A stretch of DNA of 64,000 nt from contig CAVTES010000006.1 of NCBI GenBank assembly GCA_963733885.1, forward strand, positions 1 through 64,000, in the 5' to 3' direction. The notes under the pieces were generated by a model. The model saw nothing but the letters and a program-made list of their open reading frames with translations. It was not told the DNA's origin and made no database searches. Positions 27,124-36,546 of this stretch are shown one piece after another; position 1 is the stretch's first letter; each line of letters starts with the position of its first letter. The position numbers were made by a program, and so were the translations under genes. Source of the stretch: JACVRW01 sp963733885. GTDB lineage: Bacteria > Actinomycetota > Thermoleophilia > Solirubrobacterales > Thermoleophilaceae.

Positions 27124-28113
27124 ATGCTTGAGCTCGAACAGCTCGCCGAGGCCGTCCGGGCCGCCCCAGCGCTCCAGGCGAAGCGCGAGCTCGCCGTGAT
27201 CGGGCGCGTCGCCGGCATCGCGGACGGCGACGACGCGGCGCTCGTGCCGCACGCCGGCGCCTTCCTCGTGGTCTGCGGCGAGGCGCTCCATCCCGCCTTC
27301 GTTCGCTCCGACCCATACGCGGCGGGGGCCGCCGCGGTCGTGACGAACGCGGCCGACGTGCGCGCCATGGGTGGCCGCCCGCTGGCCCTGGTCGACATGC
27401 TCGTGAGCCCGGACCGCGCGCATGCGGAGTCCGTGCTCGAGGGGCTGGTGTGGGCGGCGGGGCTGCTCGGCATAGAGCTCGTGGGCGGACATCTGACCAT
27501 CGGGCATGAACCGGCGCTCTCCGCCTCGTGCACCGGCGTGGCGGAGCGGCCGCTTCGCTCCCGTGACGCGCAACCCGGGGACTCGCTCCTCGCCGCGTTC
27601 GCGCTCGAGGGCGAGTACCGCGGGGACACCAGCTTCTTCAGCTCGTTGCGCCACCGCCCGCGGGAGCGCCTGCGCGACGACGGCGAGGCGTTGGTGGAGG
27701 TGGCCGCGGCCGGTCTCTGCCGGGCGGCCCGAGACGTCTCTATGCCGGGCGTGGCGGGCTCGCTTTTGCAGCTGATCGAGGCGGCCGGCTGCGGCGCCGC
27801 CCTCGACCTGGACATGCTGCCGCGGCCTGCGGACGTGCCGGTCGAGCGCTGGCTCATGACCTTCCCGAGCTTCGGCTTCCTGCTCGCCGTCCGGCCGGAG
27901 CGAGCGGCCGATGCCGCCGAGCCGTTTCTGCGGCGTGGACTGGCCTGCGCCCGCTGCGGCAGCCTCGACGAGTCGGGCGTGCTGCGGCTCGCCGCGGCAG
28001 GGCGGGAGGCCCCGGTTTGGGACCTCGGGCGCGAGCCCTTCACCGGCCTCGGCCCGAAGCAGCCGGCTCGGCCGGCTGCGCAGGGAAGGGATCGGCGGGG
28101 CCGAGCCCGATAG
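27124..28113 (+). CDS. Sll0787-family AIR-synthase-like protein
   Basis: 329 residues from ATG 27124. It has the PurM/SelD/ThiL fold: GDDAALVPHAG (N-terminal metal/ATP motif), AAAVVTNAADVRAMGGRPLA, GIELVGGHLTIGHEP and a C-terminal domain with DVSMPGVAGSLLQLIEAAGC. Sll0787-type proteins are part of the conserved nitrogen-starvation (Nit1-like) cluster; the reaction is unknown but probably ATP-dependent. It starts only 33 bases from the divergent AllG gene and overlaps the convergent N-acetyltransferase by 74 bases. Confidence 0.85.
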   Translation: MLELEQLAEAVRAAPALQAKRELAVIGRVAGIADGDDAALVPHAGAFLVVCGEALHPAFVRSDPYAAGAAAVVTNAADVRAMGGRPLALVDMLVSPDRAHAESVLEGLVWAAGLLGIELVGGHLTIGHEPALSASCTGVAERPLRSRDAQPGDSLLAAFALEGEYRGDTSFFSSLRHRPRERLRDDGEALVEVAAAGLCRAARDVSMPGVAGSLLQLIEAAGCGAALDLDMLPRPADVPVERWLMTFPSFGFLLAVRPERAADAAEPFLRRGLACARCGSLDESGVLRLAAAGREAPVWDLGREPFTGLGPKQPARPAAQGRDRRGRAR

Positions 28114-28570
28114 CCATGAGCTGATGCTGGACGCCGTGGAACGACGCAGGGGGGCCCTCGGCGCGCCAGCCGAGGTGCTCGAAGAAGCGCACGTTCGGCA
28201 GCTGGATGTGCGCGATCATCCGGCGCCCGCCGCGCGAGCCCGCGGTGGCGACCGCGAAGCGCACCAGACGCGCGCCGAGGTGGCAGGCGCGGTGCTCCGG
28301 GAGGACCGCCAGCCGGTCGCCCTTCCACAGCTCGCCGGCCACGTCGAGCGGATATAGCCGTACCGCGCCTCCCACCCCGCCCTCCACAAGCCCGACCACG
28401 TGCAGCGTGCGCTCGTCGTCGTCGCGGCTGTCGCGGTCGTCCTCCTCGAAGATTCCCTGCTCCACGACGAACACCTGGTGGCGCAGCGCGTAGTGCTCGG
28501 CGAGCCCCGCGAGATCGGATGCCAGGTAACAGCTAGCGGCTGTGGACGATGGGGAGCTCGCCGTTTGCAC
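28040..28570 (-). CDS. MSMEG_0567/Sll0786-family N-acetyltransferase
   Basis: 176 residues from GTG 28570, the nearest start upstream; it overlaps the radical SAM gene by 38 bases. GNAT fold seen: LAEHYALRHQVFVVEQGIFE, DSRDDDERTLHVVGL, GAVRLYPLD, GDRLAVLPEHR (acetyl-CoA loop region) and a final NVRFFEHLGW. These are hallmarks of the nitrogen-starvation N-acetyltransferase family. Fourth partner of the minus-strand Nit1-like operon. Confidence 0.85.
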   Translation of the reverse strand: MQTASSPSSTAASCYLASDLAGLAEHYALRHQVFVVEQGIFEEDDRDSRDDDERTLHVVGLVEGGVGGAVRLYPLDVAGELWKGDRLAVLPEHRACHLGARLVRFAVATAGSRGGRRMIAHIQLPNVRFFEHLGWRAEGPPASFHGVQHQLMAIGLGPADPFPAQPAEPAASGRGR

Positions 28571-29693
28571 GTGCCTCCTCGCGGCGGAAGAGCCGCTCCC
28601 AGGCCGACAGGCCCGAACAGGCCTGGCAGCGGGCGCAGCCGGCCTGAGCCTCGACGTGATCGAGTCCCGCATCGGCCAGCATCGCCGCCACGGACCGGTA
28701 GATCGACGCGACGTAGTCCGGGTCCGGCGGCGGCGTGGACTCGAGCAGGGTGCCGGGCACTGGACGAAGCGGCACCACGAACGGGTACACCCCCAGCTCG
28801 ATGGCGCGAGCACAGCCCTCCTCGATCAGCTCGGGGCGCTCACCCATTCCCAGGATCACGTAGGTGCTGACCCGCCCGCGCCCGAACACCTCGACGGCCC
28901 GCTCCCAGCAGCGGAAGTAGCCGTCGATCCCGCAGAGCGCCTTGCCCGCCGCCACGCGGGCGAGCACCTCGGGGTCGAACGTCTCGATGTGGATGCCCAC
29001 CGCGTCCACCCCGGCGTCGCGCACCTCCTCGAGCACGGCGAGATCGTCGGGCGGCTCGAACTGCACCTGGATCGGAAGTCCCGAGGCCTCCTTGATCGCG
29101 CTTGCACAGCGGCTGATGTAGAGCGCCCCGCGGTCGCGCCTGTTGATGGAGCCGGTGGTGAGCGTGGCGTCGACGGCGCCGTCGAGGTCGCGCGCGGCCG
29201 TGCACACCTCCGCGAGCTGTGCGGGCGTTTTGACCGGGATCGTCTGCTCTCCGCGCGTGAGCTCGATCCCGCAGAAGGCGCACTGCTCGTGGGTGCCCCA
29301 GTAGATGCACTTCTGCACGACGGTCGACGCGATCGAGTCCAGATGCAGCAGGGCGATCTTCCAGTAGGGGATCCCGTCGGCGGTCTTCATGTCGTAGATC
29401 CGCGGACGCCGCGGCAGCTTCACCGGCCCGACGAGCTCGTCGTCGCGGTAGAGGGTCGCGGCGCCGTCGCCGAGGCGGAGCGTGTAGGGCGACGACGACA
29501 CGAAGGCGGCGTGTTTCGGAACCGTCAGTGGCAGGCCCCGCACCCAGAGGAACAGGGCGTCCGACGGGCCGGCGCCTCCGCGCCGGCCCGGGAGCGTGTC
29601 CTCACGCTCGTCCTCCACGCGCACGCCGAGCGACTGCAGCTCGACGAGCAGCTGCCGCTCGTCCAGGTCGAGGCGGGGGAGCGTGGCAGCCAT
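28533..29693 (-). CDS. MSMEG_0568-family radical SAM protein
   Basis: 386 residues from ATG 29693. Cys129, Cys138 and Cys141 (CIYWGTHEQCAFC) form the unusual C-x8-C-x2-C cluster motif of this family, which would bind the 4Fe-4S cluster that cleaves S-adenosylmethionine. Later motifs include LTTGSINRRDRGA and GVDAVGIHIETFD. A C-terminal CARCQACSG pair of Cys could bind a second cluster or zinc. The substrate is unknown. Two bases separate its start from the amidohydrolase stop. Confidence 0.92.
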   Translation of the reverse strand: MAATLPRLDLDERQLLVELQSLGVRVEDEREDTLPGRRGGAGPSDALFLWVRGLPLTVPKHAAFVSSSPYTLRLGDGAATLYRDDELVGPVKLPRRPRIYDMKTADGIPYWKIALLHLDSIASTVVQKCIYWGTHEQCAFCGIELTRGEQTIPVKTPAQLAEVCTAARDLDGAVDATLTTGSINRRDRGALYISRCASAIKEASGLPIQVQFEPPDDLAVLEEVRDAGVDAVGIHIETFDPEVLARVAAGKALCGIDGYFRCWERAVEVFGRGRVSTYVILGMGERPELIEEGCARAIELGVYPFVVPLRPVPGTLLESTPPPDPDYVASIYRSVAAMLADAGLDHVEAQAGCARCQACSGLSAWERLFRREEARANGELPIVHSR

Positions 29694-29694
29694 G

Positions 29695-30555
29695 TCAGCC
29701 ACGGCCGGCGAAGGCCTCCTCGTAGTTGCGCCAGAACACGCGGTCCTTGAGCTCCTGCGAGATGCCCCGGATGCCGTTGATCTTCCAGTACTCGCTGTCG
29801 AAGTCCGACCACGGCTCGTCCGAGCCGAAGAAGACGCGGTCGCCACCCACGCCGGTGCGCTCGATCTCGGTCAGGAGCCAGCGGGCGCCGAACCCGATCG
29901 CCCACGAGGTGTCGGTGTAGACCTTGTAGCCGTCCTCGACCCATTGGAGGAACTTCGGGACGAGCTTGATGTGGCCCGAGACGCCGCCGCCGAAGTGGAC
30001 GAGGTAGATCTTGCAGCGCTTGCCGTAGCGCTCGACGAGCGGGATGAAGTTGTTGATGTCCGAGCTCCCGCCCGGGCTGGTGTGGAAGTGGAAGATGAGG
30101 TCGTGCTGCTCGCAGGCGTCGAAGCACTCGTCGGCCAGAGCGGTCGTCTCCTCGTCCCAGCTGCCAGGGTCGGGGTTGCCGCCGAGCAGGAAGGTCGTCT
30201 TGAGCGCCACTACGCGCGACTCGGTGGCGAGCTTGAGCGCCTTGCGGGTCAGCTCGGCGTTGCGGGGGAGGAACGACACCCAGATCGCGGCGAGAACCCG
30301 GTCGCTGGTGGTGGCCGCGTCCATCACCACGTCGTTGAGGTCGAACGAGATCTCGTGGTCCGGCACGCCGTAGTTCGACATTGTCAGCGCCCGCTCGATC
30401 TTGAACTCGTCCATGTGGTTCTTCACGAACTCGTCCGTGGTCCGGTAGTCGTAGACCGTCGGCTTCACCGGGTGTTCGAGGTCGTAGTACTTCCATGGAG
30501 GGATCTCGCCGATGTGGCAGTGGGCGTCGATGATCTTCTGGGGGTGCGTGGTCAC
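29695..30555 (-). CDS. Metal-dependent amidohydrolase (amidohydrolase_2 type)
   Basis: 286 residues from GTG 30555. TIM-barrel metal site residues seen: IDAHCHIG (HxH, residues about 10-16), DLIFHFHTSPGG, YLVHFGGG and FFGSDEPWSD (final Asp). Members hydrolyse or decarboxylate small cyclic or carboxylic substrates. It is embedded in the Nit1-like operon where a nitrilase is usually found, so it may act on the pathway's nitrogenous substrate (inference). Confidence 0.85.
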   Translation of the reverse strand: MTTHPQKIIDAHCHIGEIPPWKYYDLEHPVKPTVYDYRTTDEFVKNHMDEFKIERALTMSNYGVPDHEISFDLNDVVMDAATTSDRVLAAIWVSFLPRNAELTRKALKLATESRVVALKTTFLLGGNPDPGSWDEETTALADECFDACEQHDLIFHFHTSPGGSSDINNFIPLVERYGKRCKIYLVHFGGGVSGHIKLVPKFLQWVEDGYKVYTDTSWAIGFGARWLLTEIERTGVGGDRVFFGSDEPWSDFDSEYWKINGIRGISQELKDRVFWRNYEEAFAGRG

Positions 30556-30556
30556 G

Positions 30557-31228
30557 TCATTCCTTCCCGAGCTGGTCGCGCGCCTGGGCGATGCGCGCCT
30601 CCCATTCGTCGTGCCTCGTGAACCGCTTCGCGGGCATCAGCGGTGGCTTGTCGAGCAGCCACGCCCCGTCGCGGGGGTCGAGCTGGACGACCTCGAGCTC
30701 GTACGTGGCGCCGGCGCCGTCCGGCTCGGCCTGCGACGACGCGTGCAGCGCGCGTCCGCTGGCGATGTGCATCTCGAGCCGGTGCGACCCGAACGGGGTC
30801 ACGTCCTCGAACAGCGTGACCCATGCCGCTCTCTGCCGGCGCGCCCGCTCCAGGCGCTCGCGGGCGATCTCCTTGCCGTGCTCGCGCGTGATCTCGCGGT
30901 GGCGCTGGCAGAAGGCCGCGTCGCGGACGGCGGCCGGATCCATCATCGATCCCATCGACGGGGACAGCCGCCGGATCACCTCGACCCCGAGCTGCGGCTG
31001 CTCGCGCCAGACGCGGACGAGGTCGTCCTCGCTGCGCACCTCGCCGAGGTCGTCTGCCACGGCGCGCACCATCCCGATGTACTGCTGGTACAGGGTGGCG
31101 TTGACCATCACGGACGGATAGACCTGTGCCTCGGCACGCCGCCACGCCGCGATAGCGGCATCGCGCTCGGCGGCCGGCGCGCCGCTCAGAGGGTCCAGGT
31201 GTTGAGCTGGAACGCCTTCTCCCGCCAT
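30557..31228 (-). CDS. Unrecognised protein of the Nit1-like operon
   Basis: Up to 223 residues. The start is uncertain: ATG 31228 overlaps the upstream gene by 43 bases, CTG 31189 would form a CTGA junction, and GTG 31111 or ATG 31108 are shorter. The sequence ERDAAIAAWRRAEAQVYPSV looks coding, favouring an early start. It has a helical first half (YQQYIGMVRAVADDLGEV, REITREHGKEIARERLERAR) and a beta-rich end. Stop is one base before the amidohydrolase start. No family recognised; intimate packing implies a pathway role. Confidence 0.75.
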   Translation of the reverse strand: MAGEGVPAQHLDPLSGAPAAERDAAIAAWRRAEAQVYPSVMVNATLYQQYIGMVRAVADDLGEVRSEDDLVRVWREQPQLGVEVIRRLSPSMGSMMDPAAVRDAAFCQRHREITREHGKEIARERLERARRQRAAWVTLFEDVTPFGSHRLEMHIASGRALHASSQAEPDGAGATYELEVVQLDPRDGAWLLDKPPLMPAKRFTRHDEWEARIAQARDQLGKE

Positions 31229-31674
31229 GCGGTCAGGGCGGAGTCGAGCACGTCGAGCGGGTGGAACGGGCGGACGCCGTCCATGAGCATGTCCTCCGGG
31301 AAGCCGTACAGCGCCCCGGACGCGAACCGGCAGGCGTAGACCTTGGCGCCCTCGTCGACGAGGGTCTTGACCTGGTTGTTGATCGCGAGGTGGCCCGGGA
31401 ACGCCTCGTCGCCGACCTTCGGGAACCCCCTCGTGCCGGAGGCCATCAGGATCCCGGGCCCGTAGAGCACCAGGGTGGTGTCGAAGCCCTTGCGCAGCAC
31501 CCTCGTCGTGGTCAGCAGGTTGACGAGGCCCACCGATCCCTCGTACGGGACGGTGTGCATGAAGGTGTAGGCACTCTCCCCCGGTTCGGCTTGGATGTCC
31601 TCGAAGACCTTGTCGCTCTCGAAGAGCTCGGTCCCCGGCTCCTTGGCCTCGGCCAGATGGCTGTTCTTCGCCAC
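31186..31674 (-). CDS. MSMEG_0572/Sll0783-family nitrogen starvation response protein
   Basis: 162 residues from GTG 31674 with GGAGGGAG just upstream. Family signatures: PGTELFESDKVFEDIQAEPG, GSVGLVNLLTTTRVLRKGFD, LVLYGPGILMA and VYACRFASGALYGFPEDML (DsrE-like fold with one Cys). Homologues are induced by nitrogen starvation in cyanobacteria. It is the first gene of the minus-strand operon and faces the XRE-cupin regulator. Confidence 0.92.
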   Translation of the reverse strand: MAKNSHLAEAKEPGTELFESDKVFEDIQAEPGESAYTFMHTVPYEGSVGLVNLLTTTRVLRKGFDTTLVLYGPGILMASGTRGFPKVGDEAFPGHLAINNQVKTLVDEGAKVYACRFASGALYGFPEDMLMDGVRPFHPLDVLDSALTAWREKAFQLNTWTL

Positions 31675-31877
31675 AGCTCCCTCCTTCGGGGTGCACCGCG
31701 CGGCCGGCCAGCACCGCGAGCGGCCGCCCGCGGTCGTATCGGATCGTAAACGCCATTGTTGCCGCTCGCACGCCGTCGAGTCAAGCTCGGGTCCGAAAAC
31801 TCTGTTCCCACGCGCCTCGAAAGCGGTCGTGGGCGCGTGTACTATGGTGGAAATCGTCCCGCAAAGGGGGACTGCGA
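31675..31877. promoter_or_regulatory. Divergent promoter region of the Nit1-like/All cluster
   Basis: 203 bases between the MSMEG_0572-family gene (minus) and the XRE-cupin regulator (plus). AAAGGGGGA near 31864 is the ribosome site of the regulator. No clear -35/-10 pairs were identified, but the regulator gene beside a divergent promoter is the standard arrangement for auto- and pathway control. Confidence 0.5.
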
Positions 31878-32504
31878 GTGCCGCAATCCACACCCACGGA
31901 GGCGACGACGCTCTCCGTCTCCGCGCCGAAGGCGTTGCCCGAGATCGAGCGCACCGTCTCCGAGATCGGCGCCAAGGTGGCGAAGGCGCGGGCCGAGCGC
32001 GGCTGGTCGCTGGCCCAGCTCGCCGAGCGGGCCGGACTCTCGCCGGCGGCGGTCCACAAGGTCGAGAAGAGCGGCATGACGCCGACGATCGCGAGCCTCA
32101 TGAAGATCGCCTCGGCGCTGGGCAAGAGCGTCGGGTACTTCGTCGACGAAGCCGATCCCGTGCGCCCGGTGACCGTCATCCGGCAGGACGAGCGCGCGCC
32201 GCTGTACACGTCGAAACAGGGGCTGGTGCTGGAGAACATCTCCGGCCGCTACGGGCCCTTCTGGGTCGCCGGGGCGGAGGCGCGCGTCGAGCCGGGAGCC
32301 GACAGCGGCCCGGAGCCCATGAGCCACCCCGGCGAGGAGCTGGTGCTCGTCACGCAGGGCCGTATGACCTTCACGATCGACGATGCCAGCTACGAGTTGG
32401 CCGAGGGCGACTCGATCCACTTCCGCACGGTCCGCCCGCACTCCTGGGCCAACCCCACCGGCCGCCCCGCGCGGGCCATCTGGCTCGCCATCCGCGGCTC
32501 TTAG
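31878..32504 (+). CDS. XRE-family regulator with C-terminal cupin domain
   Basis: 208 residues from GTG 31878. Helix-turn-helix at about residues 35-85 (RGWSLAQLAERAGLSPAAVH, SLMKIASALGKSVGYF), then a cupin (HPGEELVLVTQGRMTFTIDD, DSIHFRTVRPHSWANP) that would bind a small effector. Probably controls both divergent transcription units of the cluster. The following carbamate kinase begins five bases after its stop. Confidence 0.92.
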   Translation: MPQSTPTEATTLSVSAPKALPEIERTVSEIGAKVAKARAERGWSLAQLAERAGLSPAAVHKVEKSGMTPTIASLMKIASALGKSVGYFVDEADPVRPVTVIRQDERAPLYTSKQGLVLENISGRYGPFWVAGAEARVEPGADSGPEPMSHPGEELVLVTQGRMTFTIDDASYELAEGDSIHFRTVRPHSWANPTGRPARAIWLAIRGS

Positions 32505-32509
32505 GTCCG

Positions 32510-33482
32510 ATGCGCATCGTCATCGCGATCGGGGGCAACGCCATCACCCGTGAGGGGCAGCGCGGCACCTGGGACGAGCAGCTCACGAACGCCCGCGCTG
32601 TCGCCCAGCGAGCTCGTGCAGCTCAAGCGCCGTGGGCACGAGATCGTCCTCACCCACGGGAACGGGCCCCAGGTCGGTGCGCTTCACCTGCAGCATGACC
32701 TCGCGGCCGGCGAGTCCCCGCCGCTGCCGCTTGACGTGCTCGTGGCGATGACCCAGGGACAGCTGGGCTATCTCATGCAGACGGCCATCGAGGAGCTCGA
32801 TCCGACGATCCAGACCGTCACCGTGCTCACCCGCGTTCGCGTGGATCCCACCGACCCCTCTTTCGCGGAGCCGACGAAGCCGATCGGCCAGTTCTACCCC
32901 GAGGACGAGGCGCGGCGCCTCGAGCGGGAGCGCGGGTTCGCCGTGGCTTCCGACGCCGGCCGGGGATGGCGGTGTGTGGTGGCGAGCCCGATGCCCGGTG
33001 AGATCGTGGAGTTCGAGAGCGTTCGCGCACTCGTGGAGCGCGGCGCGCTCGTGATCGCCGCCGGCGGTGGAGGCATCCCGACGCGCAATGGGCCTGGTCC
33101 GGCCGGCGTCGAGGCGGTGATCGACAAAGACCGTGCGTCGGCCACGCTCGCGCAGGCCACCGGCGCCGACATGCTCGCGATGCTGACCGGCGTGGAGCGC
33201 GTGGCCATCGACTTCGGCACACGCTGGCAGCGCGACATGGCGCGGCTTACCGTCTCCGACGCCGTGCGGCTGCTCGAGCAGGGCGAGTTTCCGCCAGGCA
33301 GCATGGGCCCGAAGGTGGAGTCGGCCGCCCGCTTCGTGTCCGGGGGCGGGCGCGCCGCCGTGATCACCAGCGCCGACCGCCTGCTCGACGCGGTGGAGGG
33401 CGACGGCGGCACGCGCGTGGTGCCGGACGAGGAGGGACCCTCGGCGGGCGCCCCGGCCGCGGCCGCGGCGGTTCCGGCGTGA
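32510..33482 (+). CDS. allK: Carbamate kinase (AllK/ArcC type), one frame break
   Basis: ATG 32510 (MRIVIAIGGNAI). Transfers phosphate between carbamoyl phosphate and ADP, giving ATP, CO2 and ammonia. Seen: GGNAI, LTHGNGPQVGALHLQHD, AMTQGQLGYLMQTAIEE, VIAAGGGGIPT, AVIDKDRASATLA and GSMGPKVESAARFV. The frame shifts once near 32606 between NARAVA and ELVQLKRRGH. The joined protein is of normal length (about 323). Partner of AllF downstream (four-base overlap). Confidence 0.9.
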
Positions 33483-34931
33483 GCTGGCACGTACGTGTGG
33501 TCCCGAACCGCTACGCCGACAGTGTGCGGCTGATGGCGGTCGCCCGAGTTCTGCGCGACCGTGACGGGGTTCGGGCCTGCGAGCTGGCGATGGGGACTCC
33601 GGCCAACCTCGAAGCCCTGGCCCAGCTGGGGGTCGCCGCCGAGGCCGCGCCGGGAGACCTCGTGATCGCCGTGGACGCCGACGAGGGGGCGGCCGGAGAG
33701 GCGCTGGCAGATGCCGAGCGAGCGCTCTCCGCACCGACCGGCGAAGCAACCGCCGGCCACGCCGGGCAGCCGCGCCCGCGCTCGCTCGCCGCGGCGACCC
33801 GAGTGCTCACGGACGCGAACGTCGCCGTGATCTCGGTGCCTGGCGACTATGCGGTGCTCGAGGCGCACAGGGCGCTGTCCGCGGGCATGCACGTGTTCCT
33901 CTTCTCAGACCACGTGGCCGTCGAGCGGGAGATCGAGCTGAAACAGCGCGGCGCGGAGCTCGGCCTGCTCGTGATGGGCCCGGAGTGCGGCACGGCAATG
34001 GTCGCCGGCGTGGGCCTTGGGTTCTCGAACGTCGTGCGGCCCGGACCCGTGGGGATCGTGTCAGCGTCCGGCACGGGGGCGCAGGAGGCGGCCTGCCTGC
34101 TCGACGCAGCGGGCGGGGGCGTATCGCACATCGTCGGCGTGGGCGGCCGCGACCTGTCGCGTGAGGTTGGCGGGCTGATGCTGCGGGAGGGGATGCGGAT
34201 GCTCGGCGCGGACCGCGCCACAGAGACGCTCCTCCTGGTGTCGAAGCCGCCGGCGGCGGAGGTAGTGGACGAGCTCGCCGAGGCGGTTCCGGCAGGGATG
34301 CGGGTGGTGGCCGCATTCGTGGGCTGGAACGGCGGTGAGGCGCCGTTCGAGGTGCACTCGACCCTCGAAGCGGGCGCTCTTGCCGCCGGTGGTGCCGACG
34401 CACCGGAGATGGGCGAGCTCGAGGCGGAGGTCGATCGCGCCCGCTCGCGAACCGCGGGGCGGGGGGTCGTCGGGCTGTACTCGGGCGGCTCGCTCGCGCA
34501 CGAGGCGGCGACGATCCTGGAACCGGAGCTCGGGCCGCTCGGGGGGAACGTCGGCCGAGGCCGCGGGAACGGCGCCGGCCACGCGATCTTCGATCTCGGC
34601 GACGGCGCCTACACGCGCGGCCGGCCGCACCCGATGCTCGACCTCGACGTGCGGCGTCGAGATGCTCGAGGAGGAGGCCGCGGACCCCCGCGTCGGCTGC
34701 GTGCTCCTCGACGTGGTGCTGGGCCACGGCGCCCATCTCGACCCGGCCGCTGAGCTCGCGCCGGGAGTGGAGCGGGCGGCGGCCGATGGGCTGGTGGTCG
34801 CCCGCGTCTGCGGCACACGCGACGACCCGCAGGACGGACCGCGCCAGGAGGCCACGCTTCGAGAGGCGGGGGCGTTGATAGCGCCCTCGAACGCGTGCGC
34901 GGCCCGGCTTGCGCTGAGGGCGGTGCGATGA
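33479..34931 (+). CDS. allF: FdrA-type protein, AllF-type oxamate carbamoyltransferase subunit, one frame break
   Basis: GTG 33479. About 484 residues when joined. It has the succinyl-CoA-synthetase-like fold of FdrA: VISVPGDYAVLEAHRAL, SDHVAVEREIELKQRG, LLVMGPECGTAMVAG, GIVSASGTGAQEAACLLDAA and GGNVGRGRGNGAGHAIFDLG. The frame changes near 34655; the continuation is EMLEEEAADPRVGCVLLDVV. E. coli FdrA (AllF) forms oxamate carbamoyltransferase with YlbE and YlbF, here encoded 6 kb away on the other strand. The stop overlaps the next start as ATGA. Confidence 0.87.
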
Positions 34932-36106
34932 GCCCGCTTCGAGTCGCCATGCTGACGTACTCGCTGCGCCCGCGCGGCGGCGTGGTGCACGCGCTGGAGG
35001 TCTCGGAGGCGCTGGCGCGCCGCGGCCACCGCGTCGAGCTGTTCGCGCTGGGCCGGCCCGGCGAGCGCTTCTTCCGCGATCCGGTCGTGCCGGCGCACGT
35101 TGTTCGCCACGAGCCGCTCGACGGCCCCTTCGACGAGCGGGTGTGGGCGATGCTCGCCGCCTATCGCGACGGTCTGGCCGAGCAGCTCGCGGATGGCGGC
35201 TTCGACATCGTCCACGCTCAGGACTGCCTGTCGGCGAGCGCTGCGCTCGAACTGCGAGAGCTCGGCGCCGTGCGGCATGTGATTCGCACCGTCCACCACG
35301 TCGACGACTTCAGCTCGCACTCGCTGGTGGAGTGTCAGAAGCGTTCGATCGTTTCGCCCGACGCCGTGCTGTGCGTGTCGGAGCCGTGGAGCGCCCGGCT
35401 CGCGAGAGAGTTCGGCGTGCGGGCGACGACAGTGGGCAACGGCGTCGACGCGGACCGCTTCAGGCCACCACGGACGCCCGAGGAGCGACGAAGTGATCGC
35501 GACGCCGCCGGACTCGACGGCCGCCTCACGGTCCTGACGGTCGGCGGGATCGAGCCGCGCAAGGGCTCGCTCACCCTGCTCGAAGCGTTCGCGCGGCTGC
35601 GCGAGCTCGTGCCGGAACGCGATCCGCTCCTCCTCCTCGTGGGCGGCGCGACCCTGTTCGACTACCGCGAGGAGCTCGACCGCTTTCGCGGCCGCACGGA
35701 CGAGCTCGGGATGGGCCCCCACCTGCGCCTGGTCGGCACCCTGCCGCCCGGTGAGCTGGAGCGCCTCTACCGCGCGGCCGACCTGTTCGCGTTCCCCTCG
35801 GTGAAGGAGGGGTTCGGCCTCGCGCCCCTGGAGGCGCTCGCGGCGGGACTGCCCGTGGTCGCGTCCGACCTGGACGTGTTCCGCTCCTTCCTCCGCCACG
35901 ACAGAACCGCCCTGCTCACGCCGGTGGGCGACAGCGAGGCGCTGGCCGTCGCGCTGGCCCGCCTGGCACGCGAGCCGGCAGCGCGAGAGCGGCTGCGCCG
36001 CTCCGCGCGCCCGATCGTGGCGGCCCACACGTGGGACGCGTCCGCCGCCGCGCACGAGCGCGCCTACCGGGCCTTCCTGTCCGCCCGGCACGCGGTGGAG
36101 CGGTAG
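34928..36106 (+). CDS. MSMEG_0565-family glycosyltransferase
   Basis: 392 residues. GT-B/GT4 architecture: PRGGVVHALEVSEALARRGH at the N-terminus, HHVDDFSSHSLVECQKRSI, VLTVGGIEPRKGS in the donor domain, and the EX7E-like KEGFGLAPLEALAAGLPVVA. These fit the MSMEG_0565 family that accompanies the Nit1-like cluster. Acceptor unknown. ATGA overlap with AllF. Confidence 0.92.
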   Translation: MSPLRVAMLTYSLRPRGGVVHALEVSEALARRGHRVELFALGRPGERFFRDPVVPAHVVRHEPLDGPFDERVWAMLAAYRDGLAEQLADGGFDIVHAQDCLSASAALELRELGAVRHVIRTVHHVDDFSSHSLVECQKRSIVSPDAVLCVSEPWSARLAREFGVRATTVGNGVDADRFRPPRTPEERRSDRDAAGLDGRLTVLTVGGIEPRKGSLTLLEAFARLRELVPERDPLLLLVGGATLFDYREELDRFRGRTDELGMGPHLRLVGTLPPGELERLYRAADLFAFPSVKEGFGLAPLEALAAGLPVVASDLDVFRSFLRHDRTALLTPVGDSEALAVALARLAREPAARERLRRSARPIVAAHTWDASAAAHERAYRAFLSARHAVER

Positions 36107-36111
36107 CGACG

Positions 36112-36535
36112 GTGGCCGAGCGCCTCGAGGTAACTGCGGATTGGCTCGGCGGCTACAAGGCGCTGGTCAACGCGCGCGGCCACGAGATCGCGGATAGACG
36201 AGCCGGAGTCCGCCGGCGGCGGCAACACGGGCATGATGCCGACCGAGGTGTTCTGCGCGGCGGTGGCGAGCTGTTACTGCCTGGCCCTCGCGCACGTTGC
36301 TCGCAAGCGGTCGCTCGAGTTGCCCGGGCTGTCGGTAACGGCGCGCGCCGAGCGCGCCGGCAGCGAGCTGCGCTACGGCCGCCTGGTCGTCGAGGCCAAG
36401 GCAGACGTGCCAGACGAGCGACTCGCCGCACTCATCGAGCCGGCGCGACGGTGCTGCTGGGTCTCGAACACGCTCTCCCGCGGGCTCGAGCTCGAGTACC
36501 GTTACACTTCAGTAGACGCCCGTTCACCACAGTAG
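36112..36535 (+). CDS. OsmC-family protein, one frame break
   Basis: GTG 36112, about 140 residues. VTADWLGGYKALVNARGHEI is followed after a frame change near 36195 by DEPESAGGGNTGMMPTEVFC and AAVASCYCLALAHVARKR, then RCCWVSNTLSRG with the second Cys. The two Cys of OsmC/Ohr-type thiol peroxidases are present. Six bases after the glycosyltransferase stop, so probably the same transcript. Confidence 0.82.
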
Positions 36536-36546
36536 ACGAGCACGAA

